Positions 39,053-47,548 of a DNA stretch of 64,000 nucleotides are shown here, in pieces (positions within the stretch are counted from its first letter, which is position 1; each line of letters begins with the position of its first letter). The DNA is from Vibrio sp. SCSIO 43135 (GTDB taxonomy: Bacteria; Pseudomonadota; Gammaproteobacteria; Enterobacterales; Vibrionaceae). The position numbers and the translations under genes are program-made. The notes under the pieces are model-generated. The model ran no database searches, had not been told where the DNA came from, and worked only from the letters and a program-made list of their open reading frames with translations. The DNA lies in the NCBI RefSeq assembly GCF_023716665.1, contig NZ_CP071859.1, positions 62,001-126,000 on the forward strand. Reading direction: 5' to 3'.

Positions 39053-39532
39053 GTGAAAACAAAACTAATCACCAGAGAAGGTTATAACAAACTCAAAGCG
39101 GAACACGACCATCTGTGGAATGAGAAGCGTCCAGAGATCACCAAAATCGTCACATGGGCAGCTAGCCTTGGCGATCGCTCTGAAAATGCCGATTACACTT
39201 TCAATAAGCGCTTACTTCGTCAAATAGACCGTCGTGTGCGCTTTCTTCGCAAGTTTCTTCCTGAGGTGACCATCGTAGATTACTCTCCTCAACAAGAAGG
39301 AAAGGTCTTCTTCGGCGCTTGGGTTGAGGTTGAGAATGAAGCCGGTGATGTGAAGACATTCAGAATTGTCGGGCCTGAAGAAATCTACGGAGACGCAAAA
39401 GACTACATCTCGATTGATTCACCTATGGCGAGAGCATTGTTGAAGAAGGAAGTGGATGACGAAGTCACGGTTCGCACTCCTGAAGGTGACAAAGAATGGT
39501 TCGTTAACTCGATTAGCTACAACAAACTCTAA
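39053..39532 (+). CDS. greB: Island-borne complete GreB (replacement copy)
   Basis: A full-length, 159-residue GreB that binds the RNA polymerase secondary channel and stimulates cleavage of backtracked RNA. The N-terminal coiled coil keeps the acidic tip (GDRSENAD) and the C-terminal domain is intact (DYSPQQEGKVFFGAWVE, ISIDSPMARALLKKEV). By hand alignment it is about 80% identical to the split host GreB. It starts with GTG 18 bp after gmtX, so it is probably the last gene of the recombinase operon. It most likely supplies GreB in cells whose own gene the island destroys. Confidence 0.93.
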   Translation: MKTKLITREGYNKLKAEHDHLWNEKRPEITKIVTWAASLGDRSENADYTFNKRLLRQIDRRVRFLRKFLPEVTIVDYSPQQEGKVFFGAWVEVENEAGDVKTFRIVGPEEIYGDAKDYISIDSPMARALLKKEVDDEVTVRTPEGDKEWFVNSISYNKL

Positions 39533-39843
39533 TTATCTCTGGAACCGCTCAACTTATTGATAAGCTCCTGCCTCTCTTCCTCGTTCAGATTTGCAATCAA
39601 GCAAGCTAACTTGGCAGAGCTTTCTTCCTCACAAAAGAAATAGTTCAAAGGAACACCTAGCTCGTCAGCAATGAGCTTTAGAGTCTGTATGTCAGGAGTG
39701 TGTTTGCCTTTCTCGTACTGATTCATTCGGGCACTTGCCGAGCCTTCATCCATACCTATTCGCACCCCCAAGGCTTTCTGGGAGAGTTTAGCTTTTTTGC
39801 GCGCATCTTTAAGTCGCACTGGGATTGGGCTAGTAAATGACAT
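39529..39843 (-). CDS. XRE-family transcriptional regulator
   Basis: A 104-residue repressor-type protein. The helix-turn-helix lies at residues about 10-65 (LKDARKKAKLSQKALG, then MNQYEKGKHTPDIQTLKLIADELGVPLNYFF). A short acidic C-terminal tail may serve dimerisation. It overlaps the end of the island greB by 4 bp on the opposite strand. Its own promoter region has two perfect ACTAAG-N5-CTTAGT palindromes. Autoregulation and control of the recombinase operon, which has a near-identical site, are inferred. Confidence 0.88.
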   Translation of the reverse strand: MSFTSPIPVRLKDARKKAKLSQKALGVRIGMDEGSASARMNQYEKGKHTPDIQTLKLIADELGVPLNYFFCEEESSAKLACLIANLNEEERQELINKLSGSRDN

Positions 39844-39872
39844 TTTCGGTTCATGTGTGAAAACCTATAGTA

Positions 39873-39889
39873 ACTAAGATTTTCTTAGT
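39873..39889. promoter_or_regulatory. Operator O1 (ACTAAG-N5-CTTAGT)
   Basis: ACTAAG-ATTTT-CTTAGT. The palindrome extends to 8 bp arms (AACTAAGA/TCTTAGTT, 39872-39890). It lies 30 bp upstream of the XRE start, between it and the divergent gene. Confidence 0.75.
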
Positions 39890-39906
39890 TTTATCGATTT
39901 CTGTAT

Positions 39907-39923
39907 ACTAAGCAATCCTTAGT
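39907..39923. promoter_or_regulatory. Operator O2 (ACTAAG-N5-CTTAGT) fused to a -10 element
   Basis: ACTAAG-CAATC-CTTAGT, with the same 5 bp spacing as O1. Its left arm overlaps a TATACT -10 element (39904-39909), giving the string TATACTAAG that also occurs at the recombinase operon promoter (32561-32569). Confidence 0.75.
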
Positions 39924-39944
39924 TTTTTGGTGATAAAACAATAC

Positions 39945-40475
39945 ATGAAGTGCTCTACAAAAATCAGTGCAGTAATGCATGAGCTATTGATTGAAAGAAG
40001 AATGGATGGTTTTTCCGTTACGGAAGCGAGAGATGCCTCATTAAGCATCGAATGTAGTACACAAGACCTTGATGCAAAACGAAAGAAGGTTTATCGCCAC
40101 ATATGGCAATACCAACAAAGGGGTTGGCTTCGAAGCGAAGGGACAGGAAGAAATAAAAGATACTTTCAAACTGAACAATTTAGAGCACTTCAAGTAGTAC
40201 CTCGGAGAAAAACTGAAAGCGAAGCTTCTATAAAGGAACCAACACCAGATTACTCCGTGTTACTTCGAGAAAGTAATGAATACAAAGGTGAATTAGAGGC
40301 TATGCTTGGTGAAATAGATGAATATCTGTCATTGGGATGTCGTTTCCCTGAACTTGAAGACCGCTTAGCTCCATTATTACAGTATGCAAGAGAACGTTCA
40401 GCGTACTTAGTTGGAAAGATGAATGGATTGGAGAATGCTCTAAAAGCTATCCTAGAGGGCAGTCAGCCATGTTAA
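39945..40475 (+). CDS. Putative winged-helix regulator, unknown
   Basis: A 176-residue protein divergent from the XRE gene. Residues about 5-85 could form a winged helix (VYRHIWQYQQRGWLRSEGTGRNKRYFQTEQF, read as recognition helix plus wing). The C-terminal half is a helical, acidic segment (residues about 100-170). ATG at 39945 is preferred to the in-frame TTG 39927/GTG 39930, because GGTGA at 39929-39933 then serves as ribosome site and because operator O2 would otherwise overlap the coding region. The family is not recognised; the fold is a guess from pattern. Confidence 0.6.
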   Translation: MKCSTKISAVMHELLIERRMDGFSVTEARDASLSIECSTQDLDAKRKKVYRHIWQYQQRGWLRSEGTGRNKRYFQTEQFRALQVVPRRKTESEASIKEPTPDYSVLLRESNEYKGELEAMLGEIDEYLSLGCRFPELEDRLAPLLQYARERSAYLVGKMNGLENALKAILEGSQPC

Positions 40476-40531
40476 GAAAATGGTTGAAAATATCTTATCG
40501 GATCAGCAAGATTTTTGCCTTATATGAACAG

Positions 40532-40561
40532 TAAAAAAAACCACCTGAAAGTGGCTTTTTT
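40532..40561. terminator. Bidirectional terminator between convergent island genes
   Basis: AAAAAACCAC and GTGG(C)TTTTTT flank a CTGAAA loop. It can end the rightward regulator and the leftward GTPase operon. The rest of the 40476-40798 spacer shows no convincing gene or other site. Confidence 0.75.
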
Positions 40562-40798
40562 CATACGATACCTGCCAGTTACACAATCTTTAGTATAAAA
40601 GTACAGGGCTATCTAATTTCATATGTCCTCGGTGGTCTGATTTGCAGTTACGCCAAGTTTAGTTTTACGCTATCACTTCTGGCCAAGCAGTAGGTAGCAT
40701 ATTGCTAAAAAATCAGGGAATACCCGAGGCTCTCAACGTTGATAATAATAAGTAATGAACAAATATTCAAGGGTGTAAGTGTGGGCACGAGTATGTTT

Positions 40799-42625
40799 TT
40801 ATAGATCGAGAAACCAGAACAAATTATATTTTTTCTTATCTTTGCCTTTGTCTTTACACAGATAAAACTTCTCTGAAATTTTTGGTGGTAAGTCTACTTT
40901 ATGCTTAATAGCATAACGCTTAGAGAATGAAATTAGCATCTCGAGTAGGGAACTAGGGATGACTACTTCTAAGCGAAGATAGTCATTCAAAGTTGCTCTT
41001 AACTTACTCATATCCATATACATCAAGTCATATGAAGCTAACTTATTAAAAGTAATACCAAACACCAACTCTAAAGTATCTAATCTAGTATTTTCATCAT
41101 CTAAACACAAAACCTCAAACAGCTTCAATATATTATCATTGCGTTTACTTGAGTTAGAGTACATGCCACACAAAGTCTTATCATCTAATTTAATCAAGTC
41201 ACTGGCAGAGTAGTTTCCTAATATAAAATCATATAAACCAATAGATGGATAAGGATAATCATCTTTGATGAATTCTAAAACTTCGCACTTTGAAGTTATT
41301 ATTTTCTCCTTGTGAGATAACCTGTCAATATTAAAGCCGAACATCACAATATAAATAGATAAACTACCTTTAAGATCTAAACTATCAACATCGTTCAATA
41401 GTTTTTTCATTAGGCCACTTGGTATCTCTCTATAACACTCATATTCATTAATAATATCAACACAATTTGATACAGGTAGATTTTCCCAAAATCCAGATTC
41501 TGATATTAGGCTTTTATCATGTATTGATGCTAATTCAATATTACACTTATGAACCAACTCGGCAACATCATAACCTGCAAGATTCATAATGCCTTTAGAA
41601 TAGAAGGCTGGCTTATAGTAAAAATTTGACTCTAAAACTTTTTTAAAAAAGTTCATGTCATTTTTTGATATTATATCACCAACCTCTACAATTAAGCTCT
41701 CATCAACATCATTTTCGTCTATTGTTAATATGTATTTACTAATCAGATAGGCTAAAGGTAGGGTGACTTTTTCTTTCGATGCGTTTTTAATAACACTCTT
41801 TACTAATGGGACTGGAGCTCTTCTCCATCTGAGTAAATAATCTATCAATTCATCATCTTTATTTTCTATATATAATTTCCAAACTTTATATAGTTCAAAA
41901 ACTCCTCCTTTACCCCCAGTTAAAGAAGCTCCATACTTCCAATTGAAGTCATGAATAGACGAGTTTTCGATAAAGAAATCTTTTGCCCAGTTATCAGCAT
42001 CCTCATTATTAAGTACATAATCACTAATAATCAAACTAAACTTATCAAAGCTTGATGACATTCTATTGTTTTTAGGCGCCCATGTTTTAAAAGAAAATTC
42101 TCGTCTCATTCTTGGCCACAATTTACCCCAAATAGAAGTAATATCTTCAAATGAAACATTATCAGAATTAAGTGTTACTTGTTCATCATGACTAAACACT
42201 CGGCTAAACAATGGAGATAAGTCTTTATCAGAGGCTCTATAGTAGTTTAAGTCAATATTTATTGGCTCTATAGATGGTAGCTCATTGACATTAGCTTGCG
42301 TTAAAAACAAAGCTATAAAGTCAAAGCAATTAATACTCTCACGCTTAGCTAATAATGAAAATGGTATAAGTAAACTATGTGTCCATACACAGCCTGGCCT
42401 CTTAATTTCTTTTGCTACCCACGTTTTTGATAATACATAAAATCCTGATTCAGCTATAGGATAGCCAGAATAGCAAGGTTTAACTTGATGATGGAACTCT
42501 TCACCAGGAGAGTCTGACTCTCTAAGTAGAATATTTTTAGCTTTTACTGACAAATCAACGGATGAAGCTAGCAACTTATGCCCATTATCATACCCATGAA
42601 ATGTTTGATGAATGACGTTACTCAT
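40799..42625 (-). CDS. GAP1-like GTPase-associated protein
   Basis: A 608-residue protein beginning VIHQTFHGYDNGHKLLASS (residues 4-22). This HGY..GH.LL..S start is the hallmark of GTPase-associated protein 1 (GAP1, N1-type), a family predicted with double-GTPase conflict systems. The N-terminal 150 residues fit that domain (GCVWTHSLLIPFSLL). The long middle and C-terminal regions are helical, with no catalytic motif I can see. It is the last gene of the leftward operon, overlapping the GTPase gene by 8 bp. It is very AT-rich with many Ile/Asn/Lys codons, unlike the core genes. Confidence 0.75.
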   Translation of the reverse strand: MSNVIHQTFHGYDNGHKLLASSVDLSVKAKNILLRESDSPGEEFHHQVKPCYSGYPIAESGFYVLSKTWVAKEIKRPGCVWTHSLLIPFSLLAKRESINCFDFIALFLTQANVNELPSIEPINIDLNYYRASDKDLSPLFSRVFSHDEQVTLNSDNVSFEDITSIWGKLWPRMRREFSFKTWAPKNNRMSSSFDKFSLIISDYVLNNEDADNWAKDFFIENSSIHDFNWKYGASLTGGKGGVFELYKVWKLYIENKDDELIDYLLRWRRAPVPLVKSVIKNASKEKVTLPLAYLISKYILTIDENDVDESLIVEVGDIISKNDMNFFKKVLESNFYYKPAFYSKGIMNLAGYDVAELVHKCNIELASIHDKSLISESGFWENLPVSNCVDIINEYECYREIPSGLMKKLLNDVDSLDLKGSLSIYIVMFGFNIDRLSHKEKIITSKCEVLEFIKDDYPYPSIGLYDFILGNYSASDLIKLDDKTLCGMYSNSSKRNDNILKLFEVLCLDDENTRLDTLELVFGITFNKLASYDLMYMDMSKLRATLNDYLRLEVVIPSSLLEMLISFSKRYAIKHKVDLPPKISEKFYLCKDKGKDKKKYNLFWFLDL

Positions 42626-43460
42626 TGACTAACCAGGAAAGTATTTTTGTAAGGTCACTATGCTGTGCCCCACTTTCTTCTATAACCTTAATTCGATGCG
42701 TTGGATCATCAACCTCCAAAAGCTCATCTTTATCCTCCATAAGGCACCCCCCTTGAGCACTCACACCAAAAAACTGAAACTCGCTAAAGTCAAAACCTGA
42801 ACGAAGGTATTGATACAAAAGAGGCATTTGGATTTTCACAAATTCATGAGGTGATTGTTCTCTGGGCTTTACGGTATCCCATGCAGAAAGTATTAGTGCA
42901 ACTCGTTTGTTCGCATTTTTCATCATAGATGAAGCTTTAATCAACAGATCGACTGTCTTCGCCTGAGTCGAAGCATGTTTACCAGCATTCCACACCTCTG
43001 CTTTCTCAGCTTGTAACACTACATTCGTACTTCCACGCAGCATTGAGTTCTCTTCACTGAGGTTCAGAGGAGTAGATATCTGATCTACATGAATAAAGAA
43101 TGCTAGTGAAGAACATTGATTTAAAAAACTAGAAACTACCGGTGACATTTCATGTTCAGACCATATTGAAGCCCAAGTTTCTCCCGATAAATCAGGCATC
43201 TCAACATTGAACTTGAGATCCGTAGATGAGAGAGTCATCTCTATAGAGTCTTGGCTGTCAATTTTGGTTCTCATCATTGGTTCACAATCAACCCATGTAT
43301 CCGCAAGCAGATTAAAGAAATGCCGTTGCTCTTGTAGCCCTTCTAGCCTAAGTGCATTGTTATCATCATTACTTTCCGCTAGGTAGCTTAATGCGCCTAG
43401 AAAAGTCGTTTTTCCTGAAGCTGGTAAACCGCAAAATACTATCTTCTTATCATCAGTCAT
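42618..43460 (-). CDS. P-loop GTPase, double-GTPase system type (short form)
   Basis: A 280-residue TRAFAC-like GTPase. Walker A is GLPASGKT (residues 11-18), the G3-like motif is D90-L-S-G-E94, and a G4-like S-A-W-D sits at 192-195. The Walker A lies at the very N-terminus, so the protein is essentially a GTPase domain alone. Its partner GTPase is encoded immediately upstream with an 8 bp overlap. Paired P-loop GTPases of this kind occur with GAP1 in predicted conflict systems. Which of the two named double-GTPase families it belongs to needs a profile search. Confidence 0.75.
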   Translation of the reverse strand: MTDDKKIVFCGLPASGKTTFLGALSYLAESNDDNNALRLEGLQEQRHFFNLLADTWVDCEPMMRTKIDSQDSIEMTLSSTDLKFNVEMPDLSGETWASIWSEHEMSPVVSSFLNQCSSLAFFIHVDQISTPLNLSEENSMLRGSTNVVLQAEKAEVWNAGKHASTQAKTVDLLIKASSMMKNANKRVALILSAWDTVKPREQSPHEFVKIQMPLLYQYLRSGFDFSEFQFFGVSAQGGCLMEDKDELLEVDDPTHRIKVIEESGAQHSDLTKILSWLVNE

Positions 43461-44460
43461 ACATTAACTCTAAGTTATGAAAGCTTCTTTCCGATCTAAA
43501 ACGAGTAAACTTTATACGACTCTGAGATCTTTCTGATTGAGTAATTAAGTCCCACAATTCACAAATCGCATCAGGCTTTTCTTGCTCTTCGAGGAAAGGG
43601 CGAGCTGATAAGTGAATACAACTCAAGCCAATAGCATGATCTTGTTGTACCTTTTGACAAATTGCTCCAACTTCTTTTTTACAAAGTTCTTCACTCACAG
43701 TACCTTCGACCAAATCATACTTTGTGAGCAATAATACAAAGTTATTCTTCTCAAAAGCCTGTAGTTGACTAATAAGCGCTTTTATTAAGTTAATAGTCTG
43801 TCTTTTATATCGATGTCTTTTGGCTTTATCACCTAGAGTACTTGAATCAATCAATATACATATTAAATCACTTCTGCTTAGCTCACTGTATTGCTTCACC
43901 AGTCCAACATCATTGAGCATTTCAGAGTAGCTTTCACCAGATCTATCTGCTAGGTAAACATTATGCCTATTATCTGATGAGTCCAATATGGACAGATTAT
44001 AAAAAGTAACTCCATCAGCAGATGTTGTTCTTGGTGTAGAAACCTCCGAACTGTTTGATGTCACACGCGCATGATGACATAGCTTTTCAAAGGCATAAAT
44101 TGAATGAGAGTGCCCAAATCGCACATTTAGCTGATTTCTTCGGTTGAATACATCATACATACTCGAAATCAACGTGGTTTTCCCAACTCCGACTGGACCT
44201 ACAAAAGATATGACCTTACTAGGAAATGCTTTCATAGTTGAAGAAGCAGCACCTTCCGAAAGAGGCTTTTGTCCCCAAAACGGTATTTTATTATCTGGAT
44301 CAGATGGTTCAACGAAATCACCCTCAGAGCTATCGACTCCTTCAGGTGATATTAACTCCAGATCGAGTCCTTCATTAAAGCTAGGACAGTCTTCTAGAGG
44401 TAAACCATCGATGCAATAGCCATCTACATCATAGTTACAATTGGGGTTTGTGCACTTCAT
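43453..44460 (-). CDS. P-loop GTPase with N-terminal four-Cys module (double-GTPase type)
   Basis: A 335-residue protein. Four cysteines at positions 3, 8, 16 and 25 suggest a small zinc-binding module, followed by an acidic linker (about 30-80). The GTPase domain then has GPVGVGKT (88-95), a G3-like D172-R-S-G-E176 and a true G4-like T-K-Y-D (246-249). The linker and Cys module could serve as the sensor or docking part. It overlaps the next GTPase by 8 bp and follows the GASH-like gene by 5 bp. Confidence 0.75.
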   Translation of the reverse strand: MKCTNPNCNYDVDGYCIDGLPLEDCPSFNEGLDLELISPEGVDSSEGDFVEPSDPDNKIPFWGQKPLSEGAASSTMKAFPSKVISFVGPVGVGKTTLISSMYDVFNRRNQLNVRFGHSHSIYAFEKLCHHARVTSNSSEVSTPRTTSADGVTFYNLSILDSSDNRHNVYLADRSGESYSEMLNDVGLVKQYSELSRSDLICILIDSSTLGDKAKRHRYKRQTINLIKALISQLQAFEKNNFVLLLTKYDLVEGTVSEELCKKEVGAICQKVQQDHAIGLSCIHLSARPFLEEQEKPDAICELWDLITQSERSQSRIKFTRFRSERSFHNLELMYD

Positions 44461-44465
44461 TTACA

Positions 44466-45593
44466 CTATGACCACTTAACAATTAGTAATTCTCGGTACA
44501 ATTGCAGCGTTAGATCCCTACTGCAGATCTGAAAGTTATAGTCTACCCCTGTAAGTTCTCTCCATTTCGTCTTCCATTTACCATCACTCGATAACTTGAG
44601 TGATAACAAAATAGGAGTTAATTCATCTATCTCAGAAAGGTATTCATCTAGGTGCTCAAATTCATTATTAGTGAAATTTTCAACCCAATCAGAAAACTGA
44701 ACATCTCTAGATTCTACCCCAAGCTTTGCAGCTACACCTTTTACAGAAGGTAGCTCTACGTACATCAGGGTTCTTTCAGCTAAGCTAATAGCAATGGATA
44801 ACATTTTTTTCTCGAGGCTTAGCTCATTGTAAGGTTTGTCATAATGTTCAGACCAACCAATAGAAGCCAACCAAAGTACTTCCTGCTCTTCTGCTAGTTT
44901 ATTCAGCTCAGCATTAATACGTGTTGCTTGTCTTGTAAGAGACGAATTCGTTGATGATAGTTGGGAAAAAAGCTCTTTTTTTAGAGCAAGCAGAGCATTT
45001 TTATTGTATGTAGCATGTGGTCCACTATCCTCTAGAGTTTGGAACTCTTTTTCAAACTCTTCACTTTTCTTAAAATGAGAACAAGCCCCTCTAATATGTT
45101 GCTTCTTTCTACGCATTCTGCATAAATTGAATCTTTTTTCAGACACATAAGATAGAAGGTCAACACCACCTTTAAATCTCTTTCTATTACTTAAAGAAGC
45201 TCCTTGTATTTTAACTATATTCGTACAAACAAAGTCTTCGTCCCAAATAGAGTCATCAAGCAAGAGCTTTAGTGAATAAGATGCCAGAACCTGCAGTTCT
45301 TCATCTTTTTGGCCTCCACTATTAGAAAACATTACGTCGTCTTTTTTTAACTCAGAACACAATCGTTCAGCAAATTCTGGGTTGTTTTTGAGATTCCCTA
45401 ATGCAAGTTTTAGAAGTTCATAAACCCAACTGTCATCTAGATCACCTTCTGAGTCGATGAATAATCGATAAATAGTATTCCATCTAAGTTGGAAGTTATC
45501 TCGATCCAAACCAACCTGTACAGATGACATCCAATCCGCAAAATCTGAGTTTGGTGGACAAACTTCATTCTCCACCATCGCTACGTCTGTCAT
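44466..45593 (-). CDS. All-helical GASH-like protein
   Basis: A 375-residue protein predicted by eye to be almost entirely helical, with no enzyme motif. Length, composition and neighbourhood match the 'GTPase-associated system helical' (GASH) family that accompanies the paired GTPases and GAP1. Features include a basic stretch (about 160-180, RMRRKKQHIRG) and a Leu-rich C-terminal half. It overlaps the phosphoesterase stop/start by 4 bp, so the two are translationally coupled. The family call is from recollection of the gene cluster and moderate pattern similarity. Confidence 0.6.
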   Translation of the reverse strand: MTDVAMVENEVCPPNSDFADWMSSVQVGLDRDNFQLRWNTIYRLFIDSEGDLDDSWVYELLKLALGNLKNNPEFAERLCSELKKDDVMFSNSGGQKDEELQVLASYSLKLLLDDSIWDEDFVCTNIVKIQGASLSNRKRFKGGVDLLSYVSEKRFNLCRMRRKKQHIRGACSHFKKSEEFEKEFQTLEDSGPHATYNKNALLALKKELFSQLSSTNSSLTRQATRINAELNKLAEEQEVLWLASIGWSEHYDKPYNELSLEKKMLSIAISLAERTLMYVELPSVKGVAAKLGVESRDVQFSDWVENFTNNEFEHLDEYLSEIDELTPILLSLKLSSDGKWKTKWRELTGVDYNFQICSRDLTLQLYRELLIVKWS

Positions 45594-46930
45594 ATCGCTT
45601 TACCTTTCATCATAATCATCTTGTAAAGTTGGCTTTCTTTTCCTTGCTCAATGGCTCTTTGAAAAGCAATTTGCTGCTTTTCAACATCTGACACTAAAAG
45701 CTCATCTTGGTCTAAAAGGGCACATTCAAGTAAAATCTTATCTTTACTACTTCTTTCTAAAAGCCCGAAAACTCTCGAAGCTTCTTTAATATTTATATTG
45801 CTTTGTTTAGCTGAATTACAATCTTTGTCAGTTGTTTTCTCATCTACGCGAGTGCTTTGAGAGTCCCCACCTGTTTCTAAGGTAGGTGCTTCTAACGAAT
45901 CAGATGAATACTCAGCCTTAGGACGAGACTTTGGCTCAAGCACATCTAAAGTAATTGCCTTCGTGAAATATCCTTTATGTTCAAAAAATGGCTTAGAAAC
46001 AAACATTTGAGGATTAGACTCTAACTTCCGAACGACAACCTTGGCTGTAATAGTGCATTTCTTATCACTAGACTGTGTTTGAGATAAATCTATTATGTTA
46101 TATCCAGGCTCATAACTAGACTCATACCGATCAGGGTGAAGTGATATTGACTCTACTTTCAATAAGTTATCGGCGTTGCTCCACCTAGACCGATGTTTAT
46201 GGCCAAAAAGTTGAATATGAACATTGTTGTCGAGAATATCTTCTATCTCATCGCTATCAACTAGCCAATCACAGGGGTGGTGCATCAAAGAAATATGCAC
46301 TACTCCAGGAAGTTTCCTAAAGTTAAGTTGGCTCTTACTTAATATTAGTGAGCCTCGGCTATCGTTTTTATTGGAAAAAAAGGGCGTCGTAATACCCCTT
46401 AACTCAACATTAACACTCTCTGATAGTTTTAGGCTTTTACTCCAAAAAGGACGCGAAGGAGTGATTTGACAACCATAGTGTGAACTGAAATCTACGTACT
46501 TCTGCATTGGAGCAAAAAAGGCAGCATCTGCGTGTTCAGATCTAAACGCCTCGGAAATTGTTTTCTCTCGCTCCCAACCCTGAGTCTTCGACTCAATATT
46601 ATCCCTCATCATTCTTGGCAAGAGTTCATCAGCTCTATTTCGGTCAACATCATGGTTGCCGGGAACTACAAAAATCTGATCATTAGAAAGCTTTAGAGCC
46701 TCTTTAAGGTTATCCAGCCACCTGTGAGCAGCTTGGTATTCACTCTCCTTACCCGCAAAAGCAATATCGCCTGTAATCAAGACGGCATCGACAGCCTTCC
46801 CATCAGCCGATGTAAATTCAGCTATGTCTCTTTGAACCATATCCCTGATATGGATATTTTCATCGGTATGATCAAAGTCGCAGTCGGGCGAGCGAAGATG
46901 AATATCAGAAAAGTGTATTAGACGGAGCAA
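45590..46930 (-). CDS. Calcineurin-like metallophosphoesterase of the GTPase system
   Basis: A 446-residue protein whose first 250 residues form a complete metallophosphoesterase: D9-I-H11, G54-D55, G91-N-H-D94, H217-H218 and G243-H-K-H246. All metal ligands are present, so it should be an active phosphodiesterase, nuclease or phosphatase. Residues about 330-380 are a Ser/Thr-rich linker, followed by a helical tail (about 385-446) that may dock the next protein. The start is TTG at 46930 with a weak ribosome site. It is the likely effector of the operon. Confidence 0.82.
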   Translation of the reverse strand: MLRLIHFSDIHLRSPDCDFDHTDENIHIRDMVQRDIAEFTSADGKAVDAVLITGDIAFAGKESEYQAAHRWLDNLKEALKLSNDQIFVVPGNHDVDRNRADELLPRMMRDNIESKTQGWEREKTISEAFRSEHADAAFFAPMQKYVDFSSHYGCQITPSRPFWSKSLKLSESVNVELRGITTPFFSNKNDSRGSLILSKSQLNFRKLPGVVHISLMHHPCDWLVDSDEIEDILDNNVHIQLFGHKHRSRWSNADNLLKVESISLHPDRYESSYEPGYNIIDLSQTQSSDKKCTITAKVVVRKLESNPQMFVSKPFFEHKGYFTKAITLDVLEPKSRPKAEYSSDSLEAPTLETGGDSQSTRVDEKTTDKDCNSAKQSNINIKEASRVFGLLERSSKDKILLECALLDQDELLVSDVEKQQIAFQRAIEQGKESQLYKMIMMKGKAI

Positions 46931-47022
46931 AGGAGTCTCACTATAAGTTTTAACAGATTAAGTCTAGCGAGTTTCCCAAATACTCTAAAAATACACAAGG
47001 TTGCAATGAAACTAAGTAGATA

Positions 47023-47517
47023 TCAATCAAACTTCTTATCCCAACTCCAAGTACCGCTTTTTACTTTTACGACAGACTTTGAGTTTCCTATCCACATACC
47101 TTCTAACCTTGAGCTCGAATGAATTATCAAATGTAGAGAACCGGAGTATCCCAATGGGTCTTTTTTATCAAACCATTCACCTATGACTTGGTCTCTATCA
47201 ATTTTTGCAAATAAAACATATGTTGCAGAGCCAGACTCAAACTCTGAATAGCAATAGTTACCAAGCTGCCTTATTTTCGAACTACTAGATGTCAGGTTGG
47301 ACTGCGAGAACCTATCACTTTCAACATCCCATACTTGAAGCCATTCCCCTTTCAATATAGGTGGATTTTGTCTAAACAAAGAACGAACAGGGAGGAAGTG
47401 TAGATATTTGACAGCATAGACGGCAAGCCGTAAGTCCAAGAGTAGTTTTATTGATAGAGCTAGTACGAGAGCTACTGTTGTGTTGAATATTAGATTAAAG
47501 TCTAGGGACAATTCCAT
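47023..47517 (-). CDS. Membrane-anchored beta-rich protein, unknown
   Basis: A 164-residue protein with one strongly hydrophobic N-terminal segment (about residues 8-28), possibly a second weaker one (31-44), and then a beta-rich soluble part (about 50-164) starting ILKGEWLQVW. A short hydrophobic anchor followed by a small beta-barrel beginning with a G-x-W motif recalls Cap15-type (2TM-beta) effectors of anti-phage systems, but similarity is only architectural. It lies 92 bp upstream of the phosphoesterase on the same strand with no terminator visible between, so co-transcription is possible. Confidence 0.6.
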   Translation of the reverse strand: MELSLDFNLIFNTTVALVLALSIKLLLDLRLAVYAVKYLHFLPVRSLFRQNPPILKGEWLQVWDVESDRFSQSNLTSSSSKIRQLGNYCYSEFESGSATYVLFAKIDRDQVIGEWFDKKDPLGYSGSLHLIIHSSSRLEGMWIGNSKSVVKVKSGTWSWDKKFD

Positions 47518-47548
47518 AAGATGATACGCTAAGCCAATAACTGCTAGA

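Noticed and set aside
39053..39532. Island greB considered as the displaced 5' half of the host gene
   Set aside because: It is complete from start to stop, on the opposite strand to the host gene, and clearly diverged; both host halves are accounted for elsewhere.
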